From NCBI GenBank assembly GCA_014379595.1, contig JACMLM010000056.1, positions 1 through 64,000 of the forward strand: DNA of 64,000 bases, written 5' to 3'. The notes beneath the pieces are model-generated. The model had not been told where the DNA came from. It saw nothing but the letters and a program-made list of their open reading frames with translations, and searched no databases. The DNA is from Anaerolineales bacterium. GTDB taxonomy: Bacteria > Chloroflexota > Anaerolineae > Anaerolineales > Villigracilaceae. Positions 1-8,585 of this stretch are shown piece after piece. Position 1 is the first letter of the stretch. Every line of letters begins with the position of its first letter. A program made the position numbers and the translations under genes.

Positions 1-384
1 AAACCTTTAGCTTTGATCATCGAAGACGACTTTGACTTGTCAGAAATTTTTTCTGACGCCTTACAAGGGGATGGTTTCGAAACAGAAATTGTGCGCGATG
101 GAAAAACGGCAATTGAGAGACTGGCAGGCATTGCGCCCTCCATTATTGTATTGGATTTGCACCTGCCCTATGTTGGCGGGGCCACTATCTTGCAAAGCAT
201 ACATGCCACCGAACACTTTTCCAAAACTGGTGTTATTGTCGCTACCGCAGATGCGCAGCAGGCAGATGGCTTGAGAGGCAAAGCAGACTTGGTTTTACTT
301 AAACCGGTCAGTGTTGGTCAATTGCGAGAGCTGGCCAAACGTTTACTTTTACGCTGGCAGGCAAACGATACTGCAAATCCTTGA
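1..384 (+). CDS. Response regulator receiver domain protein (5' truncated by window start)
   Basis: Frame is open to base 1 (KPLALIIEDDFDLSEIF...); acidic EDD, ...IIVLDLHLP..., ...LLKPVSVGQL... match REC domain landmarks. The ORF-track start at 13 is an internal TTG. Confidence 0.8.
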   Translation, partial: KPLALIIEDDFDLSEIFSDALQGDGFETEIVRDGKTAIERLAGIAPSIIVLDLHLPYVGGATILQSIHATEHFSKTGVIVATADAQQADGLRGKADLVLLKPVSVGQLRELAKRLLLRWQANDTANP

Positions 385-410
385 CATATCTTATTTTATT
401 GGTGTAAACT
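381..410 (+). promoter_or_regulatory. Sigma70-like promoter for leader ORF 1 (TTGACA-N18-TAAACT)
   Basis: TTGACA at 381-386, TAAACT at 405-410; part of the CAAATCCTTGACAT box (374-387) found identically upstream of leader ORF 2. Confidence 0.5.
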
Positions 411-453
411 CGAACCATAGCAAGACAAATCTAAAGAAAGGAGCGTGCTCGAA

Positions 454-531
454 ATGTTATTAAATGTAATCTTTATTCCAGATGCTGCTGGTAACTTACC
501 TTTTCGTAGTGCGCCTATAGACCATACCTAG
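454..531 (+). CDS. 25-aa leader peptide ORF, MLLNVIFIPDAAGNLPFRSAPIDHT
   Basis: AAAGGAG SD about 10 nt upstream of the ATG, intrinsic terminator directly downstream, ABC exporter operon next. Confidence 0.6.
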   Translation: MLLNVIFIPDAAGNLPFRSAPIDHT

Positions 532-557
532 GTCTTTCCAGTTCCTCGTTTTTTATG

Positions 558-588
558 GGCTGTGACGCACTCGTCACAGCCTTTTTTG
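558..588 (+). terminator. Intrinsic terminator/attenuator upstream of the ABC exporter operon
   Basis: GGCTGTGACG-CACT-CGTCACAGCC followed by TTTTTTG; lies between leader ORF and CDS at 618. Confidence 0.85.
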
Positions 589-617
589 TTTAATTTTATA
601 TATGTCCGGAGAATGAC

Positions 618-2465
618 ATGACCACATTACAACCCGTTCACGAACCTGCACTTACATTTGACTTCCGCCCCACCCTGCAAGACAACCGCCTCAAAGGATT
701 ATGGCAGATGATGTCAGATTATCGTCTGTCTTATATTGCAGCGACCATTGCGCTGGCGATCTCTGCCCTCTCCAAAACCTTTACCTACCTCCTCTTGCGC
801 TTCTTTGCCGACGATGTACTTGCCCAGCAAAAATTTATTGGGGGATCATTGACATCATCCCTGGTGTGGATCGGACTGGGATTCATTGGCCTCGCTGTCG
901 TTGAAGGCGGCTTCGCGTTTCTTTCTGGACGTTTAGCTGCCTATACCGCCGAGGGCATTACCCGCCGTTTGAGAGATTTTCTTTTTGACCATATTCAGAG
1001 GCTTAGCTTCTCGTATCATGCAACAACTCCTACAGGTGACTTGATCGAGCGCGTCACTTCTGATGTAGATACGTTACGCCGCTTCTTTAGCGAACAAGCC
1101 ATCGGCGTGGGACGCATCGTACTATTGTTTGTCATCAACTTTGTAGCGATCTATAACTTAAATTCAGAATTGGCACTGGTATCTGTTGTAGTGATACCGA
1201 TCATCCTGCTTGTGTCTATTTGGTTCTTCAAGAAAGTGACCAAAGCCTACGAAGAATATCAAGCACAAGAGGCATTGCTCTCTACAACTCTGCAAGAGAA
1301 TCTAACAGGTGTGCGCGTGGTAAAGGCCTTCGCACGGCAGGATTACGAAAAGAGCAAATTCGAGAAGGACAACTGGGGCAAGTATTTGAAAGGCAAGATA
1401 TTGCTTCTCATGCATTCCTTGTTCTGGCCGCTCTCAGATATTGTGCTTGGCTTTCAAATGTTGTTCGGCTTTGTGTATGGCGCAAACATGACGATCAACG
1501 GCGAGATTTCAATCGGTACATATATTGCTTATATTGGGCTGGTCGTTTGGTTGATTTGGCCTATCCGTAACCTTGGGCGCATTATCGTTTCAACGTCAAC
1601 AGGTATGGTTTCGTATGCGCGCCTGATGGAAGTGGTTAAGCAGCAGCGTGAACCACTGTTTGATGGACGGCACCAGCCTACAGGTCCAGCAAGAGGCGAT
1701 CTACTTTTTGAGGATGTTTCCTTCATGTACTCCGATGGCAAGTCGGATGTGCTGAAGAATGTCTCATTCCATGCGAAACCAGGTCAGGCTATTGCATTGC
1801 TTGGTTCAACTGGTTCGGGCAAAACATCGCTTATGAATCTTTTGCCGCGTTTTCATGAATACACGGGTGGACGAGTCCTGCTCGACGGCGTGGAGCTGAA
1901 AGATTATTCGCGCGCGTACCTGCGCCAACAGATTGGCATTGTAGAGCAGGAACCGTTTTTGTTCAGCCGCACGATCCGTGAAAATATAATGTATGGAGTT
2001 GGGCGTGACGTGCCACAGGAAGAAGTGGAACGCGCTGCAAAAGCTGCCGCTGTACATGATGTGATCCTGACTTTTCCCGATGGCTATAGCACACTGGTCG
2101 GCGAGAAGGGCGTCACACTTTCTGGCGGACAAAAGCAGCGTGTTGCCATTGCACGTACATTGTTGAAGAATCCGCGCATATTGATCCTCGATGACTCAAC
2201 TTCATCAGTGGATACAGAAACCGAAGCAGAGATCCGTGAAGCGCTGAATGGACTGATGAAAAATAGAACCACGTTCATCATCGCACATCGTATTCAATCC
2301 GTGATGGTCGCTGATTTGATCTTGGTCTTGGATAAAGGTGAAGTTGTTCAAATGGGTACACATGATGAATTACTAAAAGATAAAAGCGGTATGTATCGCA
2401 GAATTTATGACATTCAGACGAAGATTGATGAAGAGTTGGAAGAAGAAATTGCGAGAGTAAATTAA
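618..2465 (+). CDS. ABC exporter, permease-ATPase, non-catalytic-site subunit of a heterodimer
   Basis: N-terminal TM region; Walker A GSTGSGKT, signature LSGGQ, Walker B ILILDDSTSSVDT (Asp where catalytic Glu is expected). Confidence 0.93.
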   Translation: MTTLQPVHEPALTFDFRPTLQDNRLKGLWQMMSDYRLSYIAATIALAISALSKTFTYLLLRFFADDVLAQQKFIGGSLTSSLVWIGLGFIGLAVVEGGFAFLSGRLAAYTAEGITRRLRDFLFDHIQRLSFSYHATTPTGDLIERVTSDVDTLRRFFSEQAIGVGRIVLLFVINFVAIYNLNSELALVSVVVIPIILLVSIWFFKKVTKAYEEYQAQEALLSTTLQENLTGVRVVKAFARQDYEKSKFEKDNWGKYLKGKILLLMHSLFWPLSDIVLGFQMLFGFVYGANMTINGEISIGTYIAYIGLVVWLIWPIRNLGRIIVSTSTGMVSYARLMEVVKQQREPLFDGRHQPTGPARGDLLFEDVSFMYSDGKSDVLKNVSFHAKPGQAIALLGSTGSGKTSLMNLLPRFHEYTGGRVLLDGVELKDYSRAYLRQQIGIVEQEPFLFSRTIRENIMYGVGRDVPQEEVERAAKAAAVHDVILTFPDGYSTLVGEKGVTLSGGQKQRVAIARTLLKNPRILILDDSTSSVDTETEAEIREALNGLMKNRTTFIIAHRIQSVMVADLILVLDKGEVVQMGTHDELLKDKSGMYRRIYDIQTKIDEELEEEIARVN

Positions 2466-2481
2466 TGTCTTATCTATCCCC

Positions 2482-2618
2482 TGGTGGTCGAGTAGCCCCG
2501 CCGCTCTTCGCGGGGCATATCGAGACTACCAAGTAACATGTAAACAGAAGATTGCAAGATAGTTCAAGATGTGGTCTCGATACGCTTCTCGCTACCACTC
2601 GAAGCTACTCGACCACCA
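2482..2618. repeat. REP/REPIN-like palindromic element between the two ABC genes
   Basis: TGGTGGTCGAGTAG (2482-2495) inverted as CTACTCGACCACCA (2605-2618); TATCGAGAC (2518-2526) inverted as GTCTCGATA (2574-2582); internal CCCCGC...GCGGGG. Confidence 0.75.
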
Positions 2619-2637
2619 TTTGTAACGGAGAATAACC

Positions 2638-4533
2638 ATGAGTGACGAACTTATCGAACTCGAAGAAGAAGAATTTACTTCACAACTGACTGGCCCTGTC
2701 TTGAAACGTATCCTTGGCCTGCTAAAGCCGCATTGGAAATGGGTTGCTGGCTTTCTATTCACCATCGCCATCACCTCGGCATTGGATGCGTACTTCACGT
2801 TCCTGACCAAGCAATTCATTGATCAGGGTATTGCATTGAAAGACAGCGCGCGGATCATGTCCCTTGCCACGATCTACGGCGGATTAATCCTCGTCCAATC
2901 AGGTACAGTGTTCACGTTCATTTATCTCGCAGGTGTGCTAGGCGAGCGCATTCAATATGACCTGCGGAAGCTGCTATTCAATCACCTGCAAGATCTTTCG
3001 CTCTCCTACTATGCTCAAAACGCGGTTGGGCGTTTGATCGCGCGTGTCACATCTGATACAGGACGCGTATCTGAACTGCTGACATGGGGTCTCGTGGATA
3101 GCACATGGTCGGCGATGAACATTATCTCATCAGCGATCTTCATGATGATCATTAACTGGCGGTTAGGCTTGGTCGTGTTGATCATCATCCCGATCATGAT
3201 CTTGATTGCAATTGAATTCCGCAAGAGAATTCTGGCGCAGTTCCGCATTTCACGCCGCGCCAACAGCAAGATCACAGGCGCATTCAACGAAAACTTTCAA
3301 GGAACACGCGTGATAAAAGCGCTAGGTCGCGAAGATGATAATACACGCGAGTTTCAAGAACTTACCTCGCGCATGTATCATGCGTCTTATCGTGCCGCAT
3401 GGCTTTCTGCACTCTTCCTCCCCACTGTACAGATCATTGCTGCACTCGCACTGGGTTTCATTGTTGGGTATGGCGGCTTGCAAATTCAACTTGGCAATAT
3501 GACCATCGGCGGTATTCAAGCTTTCGTGTTCTACCTCACATTTATGTTGTGGCCGATTCAGGAGCTGGCGCGTGTGTATGCGGAAACCCAGCACAGCATT
3601 GCATCAGCGGAGCGAATTTTCAAATTGGCCGACACCCCGTCCGACGTCCATGATAGAAGCGATGCAGTCGAAGCGAAAACTTTACTCGGCGAGATCGAAT
3701 TCGATCATGTGGATTTTTTCTACGAGGACAGAAAATCCGTATTGACAGATTTCACGCTGAAAGTGAATCCAGGCGAGATGATCGCTCTGGTCGGGCCGAC
3801 AGGTGGCGGCAAAAGCACGATCGTGAATCTACTCTGCCGCTTTTACGAACCCAGGAACGGAGTGATACGGATAAACGGAATGGATTATATGGACTACAAG
3901 TTGGAGTCCATTCACAATAAGATCGGTATCGTGCTGCAAACGCCGCACCTGTTCTCTGGGACAGTGCGCGAGAACATTCGTTATGGACGTTTGGAAGCGA
4001 ATGATGAGCAAGTAGAAGAAGCCGCGAAGATCGCGGGCGCACATGATTTCATTGTGACTCTTGAAAAGGGTTATGAGCAGAACGTGGGTGAAAGCGGAAA
4101 TTTACTTTCGGTTGGTCAGAAGCAGTTGATCAGCCTCGCGCGCGCCGTGCTTGCCAAGCCTGAGTTGTTTATCATGGACGAAGCCACTTCATCGGTGGAT
4201 ACATTGACTGAGGCCCTCATCCAGCGGGGTATGGAAGCCTTGATGAAAGGCCGCACATCATTCGTCATTGCACATCGCTTATCTACTATTCGGCGCGCCA
4301 ACAGAATTCTCGTAATCGAAAACGGAAAGATCGCGGAGCAAGGTACACATGCTGAGTTGTTGAAACTGCATGGTCATTACTATCGCCTGTATACACAACA
4401 GTTCCGCCATCAATTAGAAGTGCATTATGGTGTGGCAGAAGAAATAGAGAATAATGAGCGCGAGAATGTTTCGGCTGATTCGATCATGATGAAACGTGAG
4501 AAGCCAAAGGAAGAACCAACTGCGGCTGATTAA
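2638..4533 (+). CDS. ABC exporter, permease-ATPase, catalytic Walker B subunit with degenerate signature
   Basis: Walker A GPTGGGKS, signature LSVGQ (not LSGGQ), Walker B LFIMDEATSSVDT. Confidence 0.93.
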   Translation: MSDELIELEEEEFTSQLTGPVLKRILGLLKPHWKWVAGFLFTIAITSALDAYFTFLTKQFIDQGIALKDSARIMSLATIYGGLILVQSGTVFTFIYLAGVLGERIQYDLRKLLFNHLQDLSLSYYAQNAVGRLIARVTSDTGRVSELLTWGLVDSTWSAMNIISSAIFMMIINWRLGLVVLIIIPIMILIAIEFRKRILAQFRISRRANSKITGAFNENFQGTRVIKALGREDDNTREFQELTSRMYHASYRAAWLSALFLPTVQIIAALALGFIVGYGGLQIQLGNMTIGGIQAFVFYLTFMLWPIQELARVYAETQHSIASAERIFKLADTPSDVHDRSDAVEAKTLLGEIEFDHVDFFYEDRKSVLTDFTLKVNPGEMIALVGPTGGGKSTIVNLLCRFYEPRNGVIRINGMDYMDYKLESIHNKIGIVLQTPHLFSGTVRENIRYGRLEANDEQVEEAAKIAGAHDFIVTLEKGYEQNVGESGNLLSVGQKQLISLARAVLAKPELFIMDEATSSVDTLTEALIQRGMEALMKGRTSFVIAHRLSTIRRANRILVIENGKIAEQGTHAELLKLHGHYYRLYTQQFRHQLEVHYGVAEEIENNERENVSADSIMMKREKPKEEPTAAD

Positions 4534-4545
4534 TTGAATTAAAAC

Positions 4546-4578
4546 AGACCTCCGAGTTCTTTAAGAACTCGGAGGTCT
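4546..4578 (+). terminator. Long perfect hairpin after the ABC operon (terminator or REP)
   Basis: AGACCTCCGAGTTCT-TTA-AGAACTCGGAGGTCT, 15-bp perfect arms. Confidence 0.6.
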
Positions 4579-4602
4579 TAACTTGAGGCCTTAGTAGTAA
4601 TT

Positions 4603-5598
4603 ATGAAAACAGAATATTTACCTTTTACAGAACAAATGATTCCCGAAGCGGGGAATTTATTAGCGCAACGACATAAGCGCAACCGCGCGAGTTTATCTTT
4701 ATTACCCCCACGCTTTGAAGATACAGGGATAGCCACTAAGGCTATCGAAGCCTTGTGGAAAAAGAAATTTACGAACGGCTATGCTGCTTTTCGTAATGGC
4801 AATATGACCGCTTATTTGTTAGGTCATTTTGTGCTTCAGCCGTGGGCGCGCTGCGGATATGTTTATTTACCAGGCTATGCACTTGCGGATGGTGAAAGCA
4901 CAATGACCATTCAAGATCTATATGTTTTGCTTGGTGATGACTGGGTGAAGAAAGGCATCTTCAGCCATGGGCTTTATATCTCAGCAGCAGATGTGCATGT
5001 GATCGATGCTTTATTTTCACTTGGCTTTGGCAAAGAACGTGTAGATGGTCTTATGGATTTAAGTACGATGGTCATTCCAGAAATTGAAGAACCTGCTGGC
5101 ATAATTATTCGTCAGGCTGGAAAAGGTGACAATGATCATCTCGGCAGCCTCTCGCATATTATTATGTCTTCACTAGCCAATGCACCTTATTGGCATCCTA
5201 CTGTTCCTGAAGATTGGGAAGACTTGCGTGAAGGTTGGGCCGAACTGGCTGATGAAAAAGATTGGACAGTTTGGATGGCACTCGAAGATAAGCAGGTGCT
5301 TGGCAGCCTCGCATTCCATCTTGAGGAAGAAGATGATATAGAAATGCTCATCTCACCACGAACTACAACATTTACTATAGCAGCCACAAAACCAGAAGCT
5401 CGCGGACGTGGAATCGGAACTGCTCTTACCTGGCATGGATTGGAACAAGCACGCAAAGAAGGATTTGGAATTTGTTATACCGATTGGATCAGCCCGAACC
5501 TGCCAGCATCACGCTTCTGGCCGCGCTTCGGTTTGAAAGATGTTGCATATCGTCTTTCAAAAAGAGTTGACCCGATGATTGCTTGGACAAAGAGGTAG
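4603..5598 (+). CDS. GNAT family N-acetyltransferase
   Basis: C-terminal ...TKPEARGRGIGTALTWHGLEQARKEGFGICYTDW... acetyl-CoA binding motif. Confidence 0.85.
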   Translation: MKTEYLPFTEQMIPEAGNLLAQRHKRNRASLSLLPPRFEDTGIATKAIEALWKKKFTNGYAAFRNGNMTAYLLGHFVLQPWARCGYVYLPGYALADGESTMTIQDLYVLLGDDWVKKGIFSHGLYISAADVHVIDALFSLGFGKERVDGLMDLSTMVIPEIEEPAGIIIRQAGKGDNDHLGSLSHIIMSSLANAPYWHPTVPEDWEDLREGWAELADEKDWTVWMALEDKQVLGSLAFHLEEEDDIEMLISPRTTTFTIAATKPEARGRGIGTALTWHGLEQARKEGFGICYTDWISPNLPASRFWPRFGLKDVAYRLSKRVDPMIAWTKR

Positions 5599-5656
5599 TG
5601 CTTTATTCGCACAGATAATGGGACGTTTTGCGTCTGAAATATAAGCGTATAATCTA

Positions 5657-5965
5657 TTGATGGACACAAACATCAAGAGAACATACTTTGGATTTGCTGC
5701 CTTACTAACCGGGATCATTTCTGACGTATTTATAGGTGCCAACATTGGTGTTTCGTATCTAGAAATTACACCCGCCTTGTTTAGCCAGTTGAATGTTTGG
5801 ACCGCCCAGATTTATTGCATTTCCACCCCGCTTGCTTTTATTTTGGGAATTTTGGGGTTTGTGCGCCAGGATGATTCGAAGATACTTTCTAGCATTGCGA
5901 TCGTACTGGTTGCAATCCCCTTCACAATTCTATTGATACAACTTGCTTCTTCATTTTTGAGATAA
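5657..5965 (+). CDS. Small multi-pass membrane protein, unknown function
   Basis: 102 aa with hydrophobic helices. Confidence 0.6.
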   Translation: MMDTNIKRTYFGFAALLTGIISDVFIGANIGVSYLEITPALFSQLNVWTAQIYCISTPLAFILGILGFVRQDDSKILSSIAIVLVAIPFTILLIQLASSFLR

Positions 5966-5974
5966 TAAGATAAC

Positions 5975-6922
5975 TTAGGGCTCTACAAGAACTTTGAGCA
6001 TGCCTGGTTGAGCGGCGTGCTCAAATGCTTTAAGCACATCTTCAAGTTTATATTGCGCGGTGATAAGCACAGTAGGATCAACTTCTTTACTTTCAAGTAA
6101 GCGCAGAGCGGGTTCAAAAGGTCCGCAGCGAGAGCCAAGAATTGTAATCTCATCCACAACAATGGATGAGAAATTTACATTCATCTCGCCTTTATAAGTG
6201 GACTTCAACAGAATCGTTCCACGCGGACGAACTGCTTGACGTGCGAGATTGAATCCATCGGGTGAGCCTGTCGCTTCGACGACGATATCCCATTTGCGCG
6301 GCTGAATTTCGTCTTGTGTTATCAAATGAATGCCGCATGCGCTTAGTAAATTTTGCTGATGCGGATGTCGAGCGACGACACATAAGTTACAGCCAGTAAG
6401 TACCAGAGTCTGTGCGATCAATTGTCCCAGCCTGCCTGCGCCAACTAGTAATACTCTGTCTGTCGGTTTGATCTGTATTTGCTGTTGAATCTCCAAGGCG
6501 GCTGCCAATGGTTCTGTAAAGACTGCGGCTTCGTCTGAAACAGAATCAGGAACGCGATGTAAGTTCTTCAGGGGCAGAGTTGTATATTCAGAAAATATCC
6601 CATCTCGATTGACGATGCCAAGCACAGTACGATTTTCACAATGTGTTGGCCGTCCATTCAAACAAGCTTCACAAGAGCCGCAGACTGCATTGATCTCTCC
6701 CACTACGCGTTGACCAATCCATGACGGGTCAGATGCAATCAGCACTTCACCAACAAATTCATGCCCGAGAATGCCCGTGTACGGATAATAGCCTTTTACC
6801 AATTCAAGGTCAGTGCTGCAAATGCCCGCTTTGCGAATACGGATCAATGCCTCGTTTTGTTTATCTGGCTGCTGAACAGCGCGCAATGAAATTTGATTCT
6901 CTTCAAGCCATAATGCTTGCAT
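5975..6922 (-). CDS. Zinc-dependent medium-chain alcohol/polyol dehydrogenase
   Basis: GHEFVGEV, CGSCEACLNGRPTHCENR structural zinc loop, Rossmann VLLVGAGRLGQL. Confidence 0.9.
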   Translation of the reverse strand: MQALWLEENQISLRAVQQPDKQNEALIRIRKAGICSTDLELVKGYYPYTGILGHEFVGEVLIASDPSWIGQRVVGEINAVCGSCEACLNGRPTHCENRTVLGIVNRDGIFSEYTTLPLKNLHRVPDSVSDEAAVFTEPLAAALEIQQQIQIKPTDRVLLVGAGRLGQLIAQTLVLTGCNLCVVARHPHQQNLLSACGIHLITQDEIQPRKWDIVVEATGSPDGFNLARQAVRPRGTILLKSTYKGEMNVNFSSIVVDEITILGSRCGPFEPALRLLESKEVDPTVLITAQYKLEDVLKAFEHAAQPGMLKVLVEP

Positions 6923-6925
6923 AGT

Positions 6926-7747
6926 TTATGCTCGTCTCGTTCGAATATATCCAATATATCCAACTATGCCAAGTACCAGCATGATGAATAAATATGCCAA
7001 ATATCCTATGTTGACAATACTCAACCAGTTCACTTCGTTTGCATAGCGCACCATGGCAATCATGGGTAACACGCCAAAAATAATATGCCCAATAGACATG
7101 ATCTTCACACGCTGCCAGTCGTTCTCCCAAATTGTTTGAAAATCAACAATACTGAAAGATATCAACCAGGCGGACAAGGCTTTTGTAGTGAGCGGAGTCA
7201 AAACCCACGGCCAAATGGGTATGATGACTTGTGGAGTGAAAAATAGCAATAAACCAAATATACATCCAACAATTCCATGTGCAAAAAGAAGAGTACGAGT
7301 CCATGCAGGTATATTTGAAGTTCGTTCAGGCTCATTTCCCAGAGTGCGCATTTGCATGATCAACATAATAACCAACATGGGTTGCATAAGAAAATAAATT
7401 GATATCCACAGCCATGCGGCTGCTCTGGAAAACCAGTTCGGACTAGTAAGATGGAATTTATCAAGATGTAAAACTGTAGCCAGCAGTGTAAGTGTTAGAA
7501 ATGCGAATAACCCCAAAGCAGGGCCGCGTACATTCGCCCAAAGGCGCTCACGTCCACTTAAAAAACCGAATATCATGGTGCCAAAATAAAATGCACCCAA
7601 TGTTGCAGCGGTTAGTGGAGATTGAATGGTCCACGCAAAATATGTTTCAGTTTGTTCAGAAAGTAAAAAGAGTTGAATGCCCGCCATCAGACTAAGAAAA
7701 AAACCTGCATAAAAAATGTTACGAAGTCCGGGGTGTATTTGTCTCAT
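6926..7747 (-). CDS. Multi-pass membrane protein
   Basis: 273 aa, many hydrophobic segments. Confidence 0.7.
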   Translation of the reverse strand: MRQIHPGLRNIFYAGFFLSLMAGIQLFLLSEQTETYFAWTIQSPLTAATLGAFYFGTMIFGFLSGRERLWANVRGPALGLFAFLTLTLLATVLHLDKFHLTSPNWFSRAAAWLWISIYFLMQPMLVIMLIMQMRTLGNEPERTSNIPAWTRTLLFAHGIVGCIFGLLLFFTPQVIIPIWPWVLTPLTTKALSAWLISFSIVDFQTIWENDWQRVKIMSIGHIIFGVLPMIAMVRYANEVNWLSIVNIGYLAYLFIMLVLGIVGYIGYIRTRRA

Positions 7748-8529
7748 AAAATTTTACTAACTTCTCTCTGCCGTATAGCTTCATATGTGATCAATGCGGT
7801 TGCAATCGAAACATTTAATGAATTCACTTTGCCCATCATCTCGATTTTCACCTGGACATCTGCACTTCTCATCCAGAAATCTGACAGGCCTGCATCTTCA
7901 GTACCGACTGCGATTGCGGTGGGCACTTTCATGTCAATGTGTGTGTATGTGGTCTCAGCAGAGGGTGTGGCTGCAAGCACGCGCATCTCTTTGGACTTTA
8001 GCCATACAAGAGCAGTCGAGCTTTCTACTTCAACAATGGGCACTGTGAAAACTGTCCCGCGGCTGGCGCGGATCACATTGGGATTCCATACATCCACACG
8101 CGGGTCACAGACAATCACTGCATCTACGTTTGCCGCATCAGCAGTACGTAGGATGGCGCCGAGGTTACCGGGCTTCTCAACAGACTCAGCTACGATCACG
8201 AGCGGACAATCTGATAATGTTAAAGTTTCAAGTGTTGTTTTGGGAATAGGAAATATACCAAGCCAGCCGTCCGGGTTATCGCGATAGGACATTTTCTCGA
8301 AAACTACGCGATTGGCGTTAATAATTTCAGCGTCGCCGCTGTCGATCGTTTGTGTGGCAAGCTCGGGCGCGGTAATAAGCGTGTGCGGCTTGAGTCCAGC
8401 GCTGAGGGCGAGAGTCAACTCATCGTAGCCTTCCACAAGCATTAATCCATCTTGTTGACGCTGACGTTTGTCCTCACGAAGTTTGACGATGTATTTTACT
8501 TTTGGGTTTTGAACACTGATGATATCCAT
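7744..8529 (-). CDS. TrmH/SpoU family RNA 2'-O-methyltransferase
   Basis: Substrate-binding N-term VKYIVKLREDKRQRQQDGLMLVEGYDEL; SPOUT motifs VAESVEKPGNLGAILRTADAANVDAVI, VNSLNVSIATALITYEAIRQR. Confidence 0.9.
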   Translation of the reverse strand: MDIISVQNPKVKYIVKLREDKRQRQQDGLMLVEGYDELTLALSAGLKPHTLITAPELATQTIDSGDAEIINANRVVFEKMSYRDNPDGWLGIFPIPKTTLETLTLSDCPLVIVAESVEKPGNLGAILRTADAANVDAVIVCDPRVDVWNPNVIRASRGTVFTVPIVEVESSTALVWLKSKEMRVLAATPSAETTYTHIDMKVPTAIAVGTEDAGLSDFWMRSADVQVKIEMMGKVNSLNVSIATALITYEAIRQREVSKIL

Positions 8530-8585
8530 AATGGGGGGCCTTCATGATCACTGGGATGTATTGGTTTTCGCTGTTCGGGTCGCCC

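Noticed and set aside
7673-8287. 204-aa plus-strand ORF
   Set aside because: Antisense to the TrmH-like gene, low-complexity composition, no RBS.
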